From assembly GCA_050013075.1 (NCBI GenBank), contig JBEKFZ010000001.1, positions 62,001-126,000 of the forward strand: 64,000 nucleotides of DNA, written 5' to 3'. The notes under the pieces are model-generated. The model did no database searches and was not told the origin of the DNA. It saw only the letters and a program-made list of their open reading frames with translations. This DNA is from JBEKIK01 sp050013075 (lineage in GTDB: Bacteria > Planctomycetota > Planctomycetia > Pirellulales > Thermoguttaceae). A program made the translations under genes and the position numbers. Of this stretch, positions 25,947-34,295 are shown piece after piece. Position 1 is the stretch's first letter; each line of letters begins with the position of its first letter.

Positions 25947-26993
25947 ATGTCGTCGCGAAAACTGTGTGTGGTTTTGCTTTTGGTTTTGACAATTCTTTGG
26001 GGGCTGTCGGTCGGCAATGTCCAAGCGCAGGGCCGGAACGAAAACAAAGGAGCAGGCGCATCGGCCTCATCAGAGGTAACAGATCTGCCATCGGAATCTA
26101 CCTCTACCTCTTCCTCTTCCTCTTCCTCTTCTTCTAACTCCGCATCTAGTACAGGAACGGCCGGGGACCAGCCTCAGCAGACAACCGGAACGACCGGGCC
26201 ACAGCTTGTGCAGCCCACACAGCTCCCACAGACCGCAACGCAGGGAACGCCCGCAACGTCGAGAAAGCCTGAGAAGCCTGAGAAGCCTGAGAATAAACGT
26301 CCGGTGGCGGGACGGGCGGCTGGGGGCGGGGGCAGTTATCGCATAACGGGTGGAACGGGTGTGTCTAATGGTCAATCTCAAGGATATGGCAGTGCGTGGA
26401 CCATCGAAAATGGCCGTTTATCTGTGCTTGGGCCTAACGGTCAATTTCAAGTATATAGCGATAAGCAATGGAAGAGCGAAAATGGCCGTTTGCAAGTGCT
26501 TGGGCCTGACGGTCAATTTCAAGATTATGGTCCATTCCCCCCCGGAGTGAATGTAGGAAGGAATGTAGATGTAATGATAAAGGCCCAGGCCCAGGCCCAG
26601 GGCCAGGAGGGATTTAGGAGGGTCGAGAGATCTTTCGGCAGAGCCGATGGACTGATCATGGGTCGGCGGTCGTTGAGTGGTCCAGTCGATCCTGAGACGC
26701 GGGCACTGGAGGAAAAGGAACAAAAACTCGACGAAGACGTACAAAAAACCGCGGACCAATATAAATCTGCCACGGACAAGGAAGAGCGAGCAAAGCTGAA
26801 GAAGCAACTCGAGGAGCTTGCAGGCCAGCAGTTCGATATCCGCCAACAATTTCGTGGACTGGAAGTCAAACACTTGGAAAACGAACTCGCCCGAATTCGC
26901 GATTCGATCCAAAAGCGGACCGAGAACCGCGAGCAGATAATAAAACGCCGCGTTGCGCAATTGGTGCACGAGGAAGAGGACCTGGAATTCTAA
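25947..26993 (+). CDS. Secreted Ser-rich protein with C-terminal coiled coil
   Basis: This 348-residue protein has a Sec signal peptide (KLCVVLLLVLTILWGLSVGNVQA, cleavage about residue 27). A low-complexity Ser/Thr/Pro/Gln part (45-120) includes a run of serines and three KPE repeats. Two or three imperfect repeats of the form NGRLxVLGPxGQFQxY occur at about 158-200. A charged coiled coil ends in ENREQIIKRRVAQLVHEEEDLEF. The REQIIKRRVxxL end is seen in exported planctomycete proteins near ECF/kinase loci. AAAGGAG stands 9 nt before the ATG. The function is unknown; an envelope structural or signalling role is a guess. Confidence 0.75.
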   Translation: MSSRKLCVVLLLVLTILWGLSVGNVQAQGRNENKGAGASASSEVTDLPSESTSTSSSSSSSSSNSASSTGTAGDQPQQTTGTTGPQLVQPTQLPQTATQGTPATSRKPEKPEKPENKRPVAGRAAGGGGSYRITGGTGVSNGQSQGYGSAWTIENGRLSVLGPNGQFQVYSDKQWKSENGRLQVLGPDGQFQDYGPFPPGVNVGRNVDVMIKAQAQAQGQEGFRRVERSFGRADGLIMGRRSLSGPVDPETRALEEKEQKLDEDVQKTADQYKSATDKEERAKLKKQLEELAGQQFDIRQQFRGLEVKHLENELARIRDSIQKRTENREQIIKRRVAQLVHEEEDLEF

Positions 26994-27012
26994 CCGAGTT
27001 CTCCAGCCATTA

Positions 27013-27092
27013 AACACCACGGAGGCACGGAGCACGCGGAGAAAACATAATTGTTTTTATTCAATCTCCGTGACCTCCGTGTCTCCGTGTTG
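27013..27092. repeat. Inverted repeat of the cacggaggcacggag type
   Basis: aacaccacggaggcacggag and its mirror ctccgtgtctccgtgtt enclose an AT-rich loop upstream of the LTXXQ gene. This wording is common as a dispersed repeat in environmental bacterial genomes. It could form a hairpin in the leader of the next mRNA. Confidence 0.65.
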
Positions 27093-27122
27093 ATAAAGTG
27101 TTGTCAAGGAAGGAGCTTAGCG

Positions 27123-27965
27123 ATGTATCGAGAATTTACTTTCTTAATGCTGATCGGCCTCTTCGCAGCGGCGCTGCCGGCCTCTAATGTACGAGCTCAA
27201 AATCAAGGCGGTTTCCGAGGCGGCAGAGACGCGAATATGCAAATCAACAGAAACATACAAATGGACATGGGCTTGGCCCTGCTTTTGAAAAACCAGAAGC
27301 TCCAAAAAGAATTGGATCTCACCGATGAACAAAAAGATAAAGTTGCTAAAGCGGCCGCGGAATCGTCCAGTGCGATGGCCAAAAGACTGTCCTCCTTGCC
27401 AATGCGCAATCCGCTCCAATCAAAGCCCGAAATCGCTGCGATGGAAATCGTTGATTTGAGGATGGAACATGAAGATAAACTAATGAAAAAGCTCCGTGAG
27501 ATTCTACTGCCCAACCAGTTCCAGCGGCTCGGCGAAATCTATATCCAGTCACAAGGCGTCATGGCATTGTTTACCCCGGGCGTTATCGAAGCCCTGGCTC
27601 TCACCGCTCAACAACAAAAAGACATGAAGGATATCCAAAGTAAATTCAGAGGCAAAATGATGAATGCCCCTATGCAGACGTGGGATGTGAAATCAGATGA
27701 CCCCCAAGCCAAGACGGGTTACGGATATGGTTTTAAGGTATCTACCCCTGAGACGCTCAAAGTGCAAAAGAACTTGTCAAAGCAGTGCGATGATAAACTG
27801 CTCGAAATCCTCACGCAAGATCAACGCGACCAATTCGAAAAGCTGAAGGGAGTAAAAACTGATATCAAACTTCCTTCTACCAAGATGAGCTCCAGCATGC
27901 AAAGCCGGAACGATTCCGGCGGGAGCGGAGAAGGTAGCGGAAGAGGTGGCGGAGGAGGGAATTAA
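27123..27965 (+). CDS. Secreted LTXXQ-motif (Spy/CpxP-like) protein
   Basis: From the ATG at 27123 (GGAAGGAG 7-14 nt upstream) this is a 280-residue protein with a signal peptide ending ASNVRA. It has three LT-x-x-Q-type helices: LDLTDEQKDKVAKAA (about 59-73), LALTAQQQKDMKDIQ (about 158-172) and LTQDQRDQFEKLKG (about 237-250). This resembles the Spy/CpxP periplasmic chaperone family. The tail is Gly/Ser-rich and low complexity. Together with 25947-26993 it forms a pair of exported proteins downstream of the ECF/kinase genes, which suggests an envelope-stress output. Confidence 0.78.
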   Translation: MYREFTFLMLIGLFAAALPASNVRAQNQGGFRGGRDANMQINRNIQMDMGLALLLKNQKLQKELDLTDEQKDKVAKAAAESSSAMAKRLSSLPMRNPLQSKPEIAAMEIVDLRMEHEDKLMKKLREILLPNQFQRLGEIYIQSQGVMALFTPGVIEALALTAQQQKDMKDIQSKFRGKMMNAPMQTWDVKSDDPQAKTGYGYGFKVSTPETLKVQKNLSKQCDDKLLEILTQDQRDQFEKLKGVKTDIKLPSTKMSSSMQSRNDSGGSGEGSGRGGGGGN

Positions 27966-28206
27966 TAACGCGCTGGGCGGCACATCGCGCAACTCCTGCA
28001 CAAGTAGCAGGACCTGGAATTCCAACTGCACCGCCTGCACCGCGTGGAACCCGGGTTAAAAAAGTCTTAGGACGTCTACTGCTTTGTACAAAACCAAGGG
28101 GTTTTTTGCAGAACATTAGACGCTCTAATTATTTCTTGTACGCAATGATATCATTCCAACCCTATTTGAGCGGTTTTTCCATTCCCAGGAATCCCCTATT
28201 TTGTGA

Positions 28207-28236
28207 TTGACCTATGCGATAGGTGTAAAGTATACT
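28207..28236 (+). promoter_or_regulatory. Promoter with operator-like palindrome for the DUF5131-TcmP pair
   Basis: TTGACC (28207-28212), an 18-bp spacer and TATACT (28231-28236). The palindrome acctat-gcg-ataggt (28210-28224) overlaps the -35 box and spacer, a good position for a repressor. The leader to the ATG at 28366 would be about 120 nt. Confidence 0.5.
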
Positions 28237-28365
28237 AAAGTCCACTTATTCAATCGGTTTAAGCCTCCAAAGGCTGAGGATGGTCAAACCGGAACCGTAA
28301 CGGTATTGTGGTGGTTTCGGAGAATAGATATTATCCCTGCTCGTTTTCAAGACGAGGAGAAAACC

Positions 28366-29115
28366 ATGGCACAAACATCTTCAATAGAGTGGACCGAATC
28401 GACGTGGAATCCCGTGACTGGATGCACGAAAATCAGCGCCGGCTGTGCGCATTGCTATGCCGAGCGGATGGCAAAGCGGCTCAGGGCGATGGGCCAACAC
28501 CGGTATCGCAATGGGTTCAGGGTCACGCTTCAGCCCGACGTGCTCGATACGCCCCTGCGTTGGCGGCGGCCGCGAATGATCTTCGTCAATTCGATGAGCG
28601 ATCTTTTTCACGAAGATGTCCCGGCCGATTACATTGCCAAAGTATTCGCCGTGATGCAAGAGGCCTTGCAACATACTTTTCAAGTCCTGACCAAGCGTCC
28701 CCAGCGTGCGGCGGAACTTGCCCCCGATCTCCCTTGGCCCGCCAACGTTTGGATGGGCACGACAGTTGAAAGCGCCGATTATATTTATCGGATTCGCTCG
28801 CTAGTCGGGATCCCCGCCAATATTCGCTTCTTGTCCCTTGAACCATTGCTGGGGCCAATACCAAAATTACCGTTAAAAGGCATCCATTGGGCAATCGTGG
28901 GCGGCGAGTCAGGACCGGATGCCAGAGCGATGCAATCCAGATGGGTTTTTCAAATTCGTGATCAGTGTCAAGAAAGCGGAGTGCCGTTTTTCTTCAAACA
29001 ATGGGGCGGGGTGAATAAATCCGTTGCAGGGCGAGAACTCGACGGGCGAATTTGGGACAATATGCCATTTTCAGTGGGGAGTGTCAATGAAACGATCTCG
29101 CGATTTGTGGCATGA
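28366..29115 (+). CDS. DUF5131 (phage Gp37/Gp68) family, three-Cys-motif protein
   Basis: From the ATG at 28366, with GAGGAG upstream, this is a 249-residue protein. It begins SSIEWTESTWNPVTGC and carries the three-Cys motif Cys20-x6-Cys27-x2-Cys30 (GCTKISAGCAHCYAERMA), resembling the iron-sulfur site of radical-SAM enzymes. Further family motifs are FVNSMSDLFHEDVP, LTKRPQRA, NVWMGTTVES, FLSLEPLLGPI, WAIVGGESGP and PFFFKQWGG. Members occur in phages and mobile islands; the reaction is not known. Its end overlaps the next gene by 29 bp in another frame. The downstream gene is the named partner, TcmP, so this is a two-gene system with its own promoter. Confidence 0.88.
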   Translation: MAQTSSIEWTESTWNPVTGCTKISAGCAHCYAERMAKRLRAMGQHRYRNGFRVTLQPDVLDTPLRWRRPRMIFVNSMSDLFHEDVPADYIAKVFAVMQEALQHTFQVLTKRPQRAAELAPDLPWPANVWMGTTVESADYIYRIRSLVGIPANIRFLSLEPLLGPIPKLPLKGIHWAIVGGESGPDARAMQSRWVFQIRDQCQESGVPFFFKQWGGVNKSVAGRELDGRIWDNMPFSVGSVNETISRFVA

Positions 29116-29959
29116 ACTCTGTGAAAAGTATGAACATCCAGATAATCTTCCTACTTGGGAGGAAGCCGGCAAATGGACAAAGGACAAATTATATTTCTGG
29201 AAAAGGTATATTGATATAACAACAGCGGCCATGGTTGGCAACCGCGCTTTCCCGGGAGGTTTGGTTTATGTGGACTTATTTGGTGGAGCCGGGGTCTGTT
29301 CGTTAAAAGGATCAAATAGGCGTTTTCCTGGATCGGTAATAATCGCCGCTCATGCAAAAAAAGCATTTAGTAAAATTATCGTTTGTGAAAACGATCCTTC
29401 GCTTGCTGAAGCTTGTCGTATTCGATTAAGTCAATCTGGAACCAAGTCCGAAATTGAATTACTGACAGGCGATTGTAATATATTGATCCATCAGGTTGTT
29501 GCCAAAATTCCCGCCCGATCTTTGACTTTGGCTTTTATCGATCCCAAGGGCCTGGATGCCCAATTTAATACTATTGAAACACTGGCAAAGAGTACGAGAA
29601 CTGATTTTGTTATCCTTTTTGCTGATGCCTATGATATAAACCGTAATCATGAGCATGTGTATCGACAGGATCTAAATTCAAAGTTGGATCAAGTGTTGGG
29701 ACCTTATAATGATTGGCGGTCAAAATTAGATAAACTTTCTAACCCAGATCACATTACTAAACGCCAGCTTTTTGCCGATATTTATAAGAGACAACTGGAA
29801 AAGCTACTCGGATACAACTTTTTTGATGAAAAAGTTATGAAATGTAGAGGAAAACCTCTTTACCGACTTGTTTATGCATCTAAGGATAAACTTGGCCTTA
29901 AGTTTTGGCAGGAAGCCGTTAAAGAAGATTCTAGTGGACAACGAAATCTTTTCGATTAA
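29087..29959 (+). CDS. tcmP: Three-Cys-motif partner protein TcmP
   Basis: From the ATG at 29087 this is a 290-residue protein. The N-terminus MKRSRDLWHELCEKYEHPDNLPTWEEAGKWTKDKLYFWKRYID fits TcmP. A Rossmann-like methyltransferase-type core follows, with VYVDLFGGAGVCSLKG (glycine motif, residues about 59-74), KIIVCENDP, LLTGDCN and LAFIDPKGLDAQFNTIETLA (an acidic-Pro motif). The family is named for its linkage to the three-Cys-motif DUF5131 protein. A methyltransferase or SAM-binding role is inferred from the fold. It overlaps DUF5131 by 29 bp, so translation is coupled. Base composition is AT-richer than the flanking recG, consistent with acquisition as a module. Confidence 0.85.
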   Translation: MKRSRDLWHELCEKYEHPDNLPTWEEAGKWTKDKLYFWKRYIDITTAAMVGNRAFPGGLVYVDLFGGAGVCSLKGSNRRFPGSVIIAAHAKKAFSKIIVCENDPSLAEACRIRLSQSGTKSEIELLTGDCNILIHQVVAKIPARSLTLAFIDPKGLDAQFNTIETLAKSTRTDFVILFADAYDINRNHEHVYRQDLNSKLDQVLGPYNDWRSKLDKLSNPDHITKRQLFADIYKRQLEKLLGYNFFDEKVMKCRGKPLYRLVYASKDKLGLKFWQEAVKEDSSGQRNLFD

Positions 29960-29968
29960 ACAATTTCT

Positions 29969-32059
29969 TTATCCCACATCGCCCAGCTCTAATGCCTTTC
30001 CGTAGCGGCGGAGCATCATTGTGCGGAGTTTGGCGTGTGGCTCTTGGGACAGGCCGGGGTCGGCGGAGACCAGGGTTTGGGCATCGCGGCGGGCTTCGGT
30101 CAGGAGGTCGGTGTCGCGCAATAGGTCGGCGATCAATAGCGGGGGCAGGCCGTGCTGACGGGTGCCGATAAGTTCGCCGGGACCGCGAAGGCGGAAGTCG
30201 GTTTCGGCAAGCTCAAAGCCATCAGTCGATGAGACGAAGGCCTTTAGGCGTTCGATCGATTCCGGAGTTTGCGGATTGCCGAACACACAGCAGAACCCGC
30301 CGAATTTTCCACGGCTTATGCGACCGCGTAATTGATGCAACTGGGCCAGGCCGAAACGTTCGCCGCTCTCGACGGTCATCAGTGTGGCATTGGGCACGTC
30401 CACGCCCACCTCGACAACCGACGTTGAGACTAATACCTGGATTTCACCGCGACGAAAATCGTCCATTACGGCGTCTTTTTCCGCGGGGGTCATGCGGCCG
30501 TGGATCAGGCCGAGGCGGAAATCGGCCAGTGGGCCGTTCGTCAGGCCCTCGAAGGCCGCATCCAGGCTCGCGGCGGCCGTCTGGTCCGATTCCTCGACCA
30601 GGGGCGTAATGACGTATCCTTGCCGGCCTTCGCGGAGTTTTTTCTTGAAGAACTCCCACCACTTATCGCGCTTTTCCTCATCGGCCAGATAAGTATGCAC
30701 TTTTTGCCGGCCCGACGGACAATCGTGGAGCGTGGATACGTCCAAATCGCCAAACAAAGTCAGCGCAATGGTACGCGGGATGGGCGTGGCGGTCATCACC
30801 AGATAATGCGGATCCGGTCCAGCGTACTTCAACAGCGCCCGCTGGCGTACGCCGAACTTGTGCTGCTCGTCGATTACCACCAGTCCGAGTTTGGCAAACG
30901 ATACGTCTTCCTGGATGACCGCCTGCGTGCCGACGACCATGTCCACCTCGCCGGCGGCAATTTGCCGCAATAGCGTGCCGCGCTGTGCGCTTGACAATCC
31001 GCCGGTCAACTGCGCGCGGCGGACTTTGCTTGCCGCGAGTAATTTATCCAACGTGAGCACGTGTTGTCGGGCAAGGACTTCGGTCGGGGCCATCAAGACC
31101 GCCTGATATCCATGTGCCACGGCCAAGAGCATCGCGTACACGGCCACCACGGTTTTTCCGCTGCCCACTTCGCCCTGCAATAGCCGATTCATCGGAAGCG
31201 GTCCGGCCATGTCGCCGGCAATTTCGGCAATCGCCTGCTTTTGGCCCTCGGTCAGTTCGAATGGGAACAGGCGGCGGATCCGGGCGTCGATCCGCGCAGT
31301 GGCTTCCAGCGCCGGCGCGCGGCGCTCGTCGTGCTGCTGCCGTCGCTTTACGGCCAAGGCCAATTGCAACACAAAAAGCTCTTGATACACGAATCGCCGC
31401 CGCGCACGTTCGAGACTTTCCCGGTCGTCGGGAAAATGAATTTGCGGAAGTGATTGCCTGATGGGCCAGAGGTTATGGGCGTCGAGATATTCGGCTGGAA
31501 AGACCTCGTCGAGCAGTTCCGCGTAATTTTCCAGTGCGCCGCTGACGATCTTACGCAATTGCCACTGTTGCAGACCTTCGGTGAGCGGGTAGACCGGGAG
31601 GATTTTGCCCGCCGGCTCGTCTTCATCCTGGGCGAGCATATCCACGCGCGGATGGTGCATCTGCCAAATCAGCCCTTCGAACTTGGGTTTGCCCGAGACC
31701 GCCACGCGTTGGCCGTAATCAAATTTTTCCCGCATGAATGGCTGGTTGAACCAGAGTGCGCGTAGATAGTCGGTCCCTGAGCGGATAAGCACGCCCAGCA
31801 CCACCTTGCCGGATTGGGACGTGCGCAGTTCGATGTCGTCGACCACTCCGCGGATGGTTTGCAGCTTGCCTTCCTCCAGATTTGCGATTGCGCGCTCGTC
31901 GGTAAAATCCTGGTAATCGCGGGGAAAATAGAAGAGCACGTCGGCGACGGTATGAAGCTCCAGTCGATTGAGCAATTCCGCCCGTTCCGGCCCCACGCCC
32001 TTGAGATACTGCACCGGCGTGGTAAGCGATTTGGCGGGCGTGGGTGAGGATGAAGTCAT
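29969..32059 (-). CDS. recG: ATP-dependent DNA helicase RecG
   Basis: This 696-residue RecG drives branch migration and regression of stalled forks. The N-terminal OB or wedge domain (about 60-160) contains DVLFYFPRDYQDF and GVVDDIELRTSQSGK. The helicase core has Walker A GEVGSGKT, the DEQH box (VVIDEQHKFGVRQR), SAT-like MTATPIPRT and motif VI LHQLRGRISRGKFGGFC. All signature motifs are intact and the length is normal. It is convergent with tcmP, 9 bp apart. No linked repair genes are seen. Confidence 0.96.
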   Translation of the reverse strand: MTSSSPTPAKSLTTPVQYLKGVGPERAELLNRLELHTVADVLFYFPRDYQDFTDERAIANLEEGKLQTIRGVVDDIELRTSQSGKVVLGVLIRSGTDYLRALWFNQPFMREKFDYGQRVAVSGKPKFEGLIWQMHHPRVDMLAQDEDEPAGKILPVYPLTEGLQQWQLRKIVSGALENYAELLDEVFPAEYLDAHNLWPIRQSLPQIHFPDDRESLERARRRFVYQELFVLQLALAVKRRQQHDERRAPALEATARIDARIRRLFPFELTEGQKQAIAEIAGDMAGPLPMNRLLQGEVGSGKTVVAVYAMLLAVAHGYQAVLMAPTEVLARQHVLTLDKLLAASKVRRAQLTGGLSSAQRGTLLRQIAAGEVDMVVGTQAVIQEDVSFAKLGLVVIDEQHKFGVRQRALLKYAGPDPHYLVMTATPIPRTIALTLFGDLDVSTLHDCPSGRQKVHTYLADEEKRDKWWEFFKKKLREGRQGYVITPLVEESDQTAAASLDAAFEGLTNGPLADFRLGLIHGRMTPAEKDAVMDDFRRGEIQVLVSTSVVEVGVDVPNATLMTVESGERFGLAQLHQLRGRISRGKFGGFCCVFGNPQTPESIERLKAFVSSTDGFELAETDFRLRGPGELIGTRQHGLPPLLIADLLRDTDLLTEARRDAQTLVSADPGLSQEPHAKLRTMMLRRYGKALELGDVG

Positions 32060-32611
32060 TACCCTATTTTAGAAGACGGAATGGAAATGATGAAGTGGAC
32101 GGTAGACAGTGTGCGGTGGGCAGTGAAAAACTGTGAACTGTAAACCGAAAACCGTAAATTCTTTCATCACGAAATTGCGAAGGGGCGAAAACACGAAAAA
32201 GATTTATAAAGAAACAACCAAAGGATAAGTTTTGACCGGCTTATTTTCATACTTTCGCCCTTTCGTACTTTCGCGTTTTCGTGATGTTATGCGATTCAAT
32301 ATATCACATTTCCTCCCTTACCCCCTCAGCAGCACGGATTTCCAGAAATTTGACAGAAATTGATTGACATTTGCGGTGGGGGGGTAAATTAGGTAAAGTT
32401 GCGTTTAGAAGGGAATTATTCTATAGAGAGGCAGCGCTAGCACACGGATATCCGGTAAGTGAATTGTTTTATGTCGGCCCGGCGTGCATTCTTTTATTGG
32501 CCCACTTGCGGTGAGTTGGCTTTCTAATGTTTTCGTTGGCGGATATTTTCTGCCGTTATGTCATAGATTCCAAGGTGAAAAGTTTGCCTACAACTTCTAG
32601 GGAGATGTGCA
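32060..32611. other. Spacer between recG and the PEP-CTERM gene
   Basis: About 550 bp without a gene. It holds agtggacggtagacagtg/aactgtaaaccgaaaacc repeat words (32096-32160), a long inverted repeat (32165-32286), and two overlapping TTGACA boxes (32350-32355 and 32364-32369). A TAAATT at 32385-32390 is only 15 bp from the second box, so it is a weak promoter candidate for the PEP-CTERM gene. Confidence 0.45.
32165..32286. repeat. 122-bp inverted repeat of catcacgaaa / tttcgtgatg type
   Basis: catcacgaaattgcgaag at the left is mirrored by ctttcgcgttttcgtgatg at the right, with further gggcgaaa/tttcgccc pairs inside. It resembles the cacgaaaacacgaaag repeats scattered in many environmental genomes. 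Confidence 0.65.
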
Positions 32612-33295
32612 ATGAAAAATAATTTTATTGAGAAAATTCCCATTATTATTCTAATGTGTACTTGTTGTGTTTTGATATTAGCGCTATATCCGCAGATAAT
32701 ATGTGCGGAAATCGTGAATGGGAGTTTTGAGAGCAGCCCTTCTTTCGATGGTTGGGTAATATCATCCGACCCCGGAACAACGGCAACGATTCTCCCTGGG
32801 ACGCCCGAAAATCCTGCACCTGAAGGTTTGTACTATGCCAATCTTTCCGCATTTACAAATTCATACGGCCCTCCAGTAGGTGTTGGAATTAGCCAATATA
32901 TTTTTGCTTCTGCCGGAGAGTCACTAATGTTTGATTATAAGTTATATAGTGGGTTGCCACCTTGTACTTTTGGAGACGTAGGGGCCGTAGTTACTTTATC
33001 GGATGCTGGGGGGAATATTGATACCGTATACCTCGGCAATTCAAGTTCCGAAGTCTGGAGTACATCTTCGTTACCTAGTTTTCTGACAAGTGAATATTAT
33101 ACGGTCAATCTCTTTGCTTTCGCACAAATGGTGATGGGCGGGGGCGGTGGCGGAGGAGGAGGGGGTTCTGCATATAGTTATCTTTACTTGGATAATGTGC
33201 GATTAGTCCCCGAACCGTCTATCTTCATTCTCCTCGGTATAGGCGCTATCAGTCTATTCGCATACTCATGGCGGCGGCGGAAGCGAACAGCATAA
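32612..33295 (+). CDS. PEP-CTERM sorted exported protein
   Basis: This 227-residue protein has an N-terminal signal or anchor (IPIIILMCTCCVLILALYP). A beta-rich middle (NGSFESSPSFDGWVIS, typical of carbohydrate-binding-like exported proteins) contains a run of ten glycines. The C-terminal sorting tripartite tail is VPEP (VPEPSIFILLGIGAISLFAYSWRRRKR): Pro-Glu-Pro, a hydrophobic helix and an Arg-rich end, recognised by exosortase. It is probably surface- or EPS-associated. GGGAGATGTGCA precedes the ATG. A strong terminator follows the gene, so it is monocistronic. Confidence 0.88.
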   Translation: MKNNFIEKIPIIILMCTCCVLILALYPQIICAEIVNGSFESSPSFDGWVISSDPGTTATILPGTPENPAPEGLYYANLSAFTNSYGPPVGVGISQYIFASAGESLMFDYKLYSGLPPCTFGDVGAVVTLSDAGGNIDTVYLGNSSSEVWSTSSLPSFLTSEYYTVNLFAFAQMVMGGGGGGGGGGSAYSYLYLDNVRLVPEPSIFILLGIGAISLFAYSWRRRKRTA

Positions 33296-33322
33296 GGGCA
33301 TCGAAGATAAACGACCGATAAG

Positions 33323-33354
33323 AAAACGGGCCGTCCGCGCGGGCGGCCCGTTTT
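33323..33354 (+). terminator. Rho-independent terminator after the PEP-CTERM gene
   Basis: aaaacgggccgtccg pairs with the mirrored cgggcggcccgtttt: a GC-rich stem of about 15 bp with one mismatch and a very short loop, followed by T4. It lies 27 bp after the stop codon. Confidence 0.85.
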
Positions 33355-33371
33355 GCTTGGGATTGAGAGGA

Positions 33372-33400
33372 TTGACTGACATAATGCACTATAGTATGAT
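33372..33400 (+). promoter_or_regulatory. Promoter of the VapBC-type pair
   Basis: TTGACT (33372-33377), a 17-bp spacer and TATGAT (33395-33400). An actatagt palindrome (33388-33395) overlaps the -10 region, as expected for an autoregulated toxin-antitoxin operon. Confidence 0.5.
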
Positions 33401-33447
33401 ATAAAAGTAGGGTATTTGGTCATTTTTGCTAGTGCCGGAGTGCTTGC

Positions 33448-33711
33448 GTGGCTATGTTGGAAGCTAATGACGATGGTGGATTGAACCTACCCGCCGAATT
33501 GATTGGCGCGGTAAAGCCGCACGCCAAATTCGAGTTGGAGGTTGTCGGCGATGTTCTTATCTTGCGCCCGGCGGAAAAAAAACGGCCTTTTTGGCAAACC
33601 GCTAGCAGGGAAGAGTGGCTTAAAGCGTTCCGGAAATGGGCTGAATCGCCGCGTCCGCCCGCACCTGATATCAGTCTTGAATCTATGCGACGGGAGAACT
33701 TATACGACTGA
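33448..33711 (+). CDS. vapB: AbrB-like antitoxin of a VapBC-type module
   Basis: This 87-residue protein starts at a GTG (33448) with GGAG 7 nt upstream; an ATG at 33454 is the alternative. The N-terminal half (ANDDGGLNLPAELIGAVKPHAKFELEVVGDVLILRPA) has the swapped-hairpin pattern of SpoVT/AbrB antitoxins. The C-terminal half (FWQTASREEWLKAFRKWAE) would wrap the toxin. The stop codon overlaps the toxin start by one base (TGATG), the normal arrangement for toxin-antitoxin pairs. It should bind its own promoter and neutralise the PIN toxin. Confidence 0.8.
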   Translation: MAMLEANDDGGLNLPAELIGAVKPHAKFELEVVGDVLILRPAEKKRPFWQTASREEWLKAFRKWAESPRPPAPDISLESMRRENLYD

Positions 33712-34157
33712 TGTCACGCTTTGCCCTCGATGCCAACATCGTTCTCCGCCTTACGGATACCTCATCGCCCCAATATCCAAAAATACTCAAAGCTATTGCT
33801 TCACTGAAAGAAAACAATCATGAATTGTTTTTAGCGCCGCAAGTGTTGATGGAATTCTGGTCAGTGGCGACTCGTCCCGTGGATGTAAACGGATTTGGTT
33901 GGCCAATCGAGCTGGTTTTTAGTGAAATTGAAAGACTCTCGGAGCTTTTTCCTCTTTTACCCGAAACACCAGCGGTGTTTGAAGAATGGCTGCGAATAGT
34001 CACAGAGCGAAAAGTTGTCGGTAAAAAGGTGCATGATGCAAGAATAGCGGCTTTGCTGAATATTCATGGGATCACCCACATTTTGACATTCAACAGCGGC
34101 GATTTCAAGAATTACGGCGTTACGGCCGTATCGCCGGATGAAATTTTGGCACGATAA
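33711..34157 (+). CDS. vapC: PIN-domain RNase toxin, VapC family
   Basis: This 148-residue PIN domain has the acidic metal-binding set Asp7 (FALDAN), Glu48 (VLMEFW), Asp109 (VHDARI) and Asp131 (FNSGDF), so catalysis should be intact. VapC enzymes cleave tRNA or rRNA when free of antitoxin. It is coupled to the AbrB-like antitoxin by a 1-bp overlap. The target RNA cannot be inferred. Confidence 0.88.
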   Translation: MSRFALDANIVLRLTDTSSPQYPKILKAIASLKENNHELFLAPQVLMEFWSVATRPVDVNGFGWPIELVFSEIERLSELFPLLPETPAVFEEWLRIVTERKVVGKKVHDARIAALLNIHGITHILTFNSGDFKNYGVTAVSPDEILAR

Positions 34158-34195
34158 ATATTAGTTTTTTTGCCGTTTATACCGATGCCTCGGAC

Positions 34196-34221
34196 ACCCG
34201 GCACGAGTGCCGGGGCTAAAA
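34196..34221. repeat. REP-like hairpin cccggcac-gagtgccggg-gctaaa
   Basis: Hairpin cccggcac/gtgccggg with the family tail gggctaaaa, between vapC and argF. Close relatives lie at 36690, 6021 and 59279. Confidence 0.7.
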
Positions 34222-34295
34222 CAAAATAATTTCGCGGCCAATTATTGCGCGACCACTGGTCGCGGCTTTAAATACTGACCACCGTCCAATGACCA

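Noticed and set aside
32350..32390. Confident promoter for the PEP-CTERM gene
   Set aside because: Two TTGACA boxes are present, but the only -10 candidate is at a poor 15-bp spacing, so it is mentioned only in the spacer entry.
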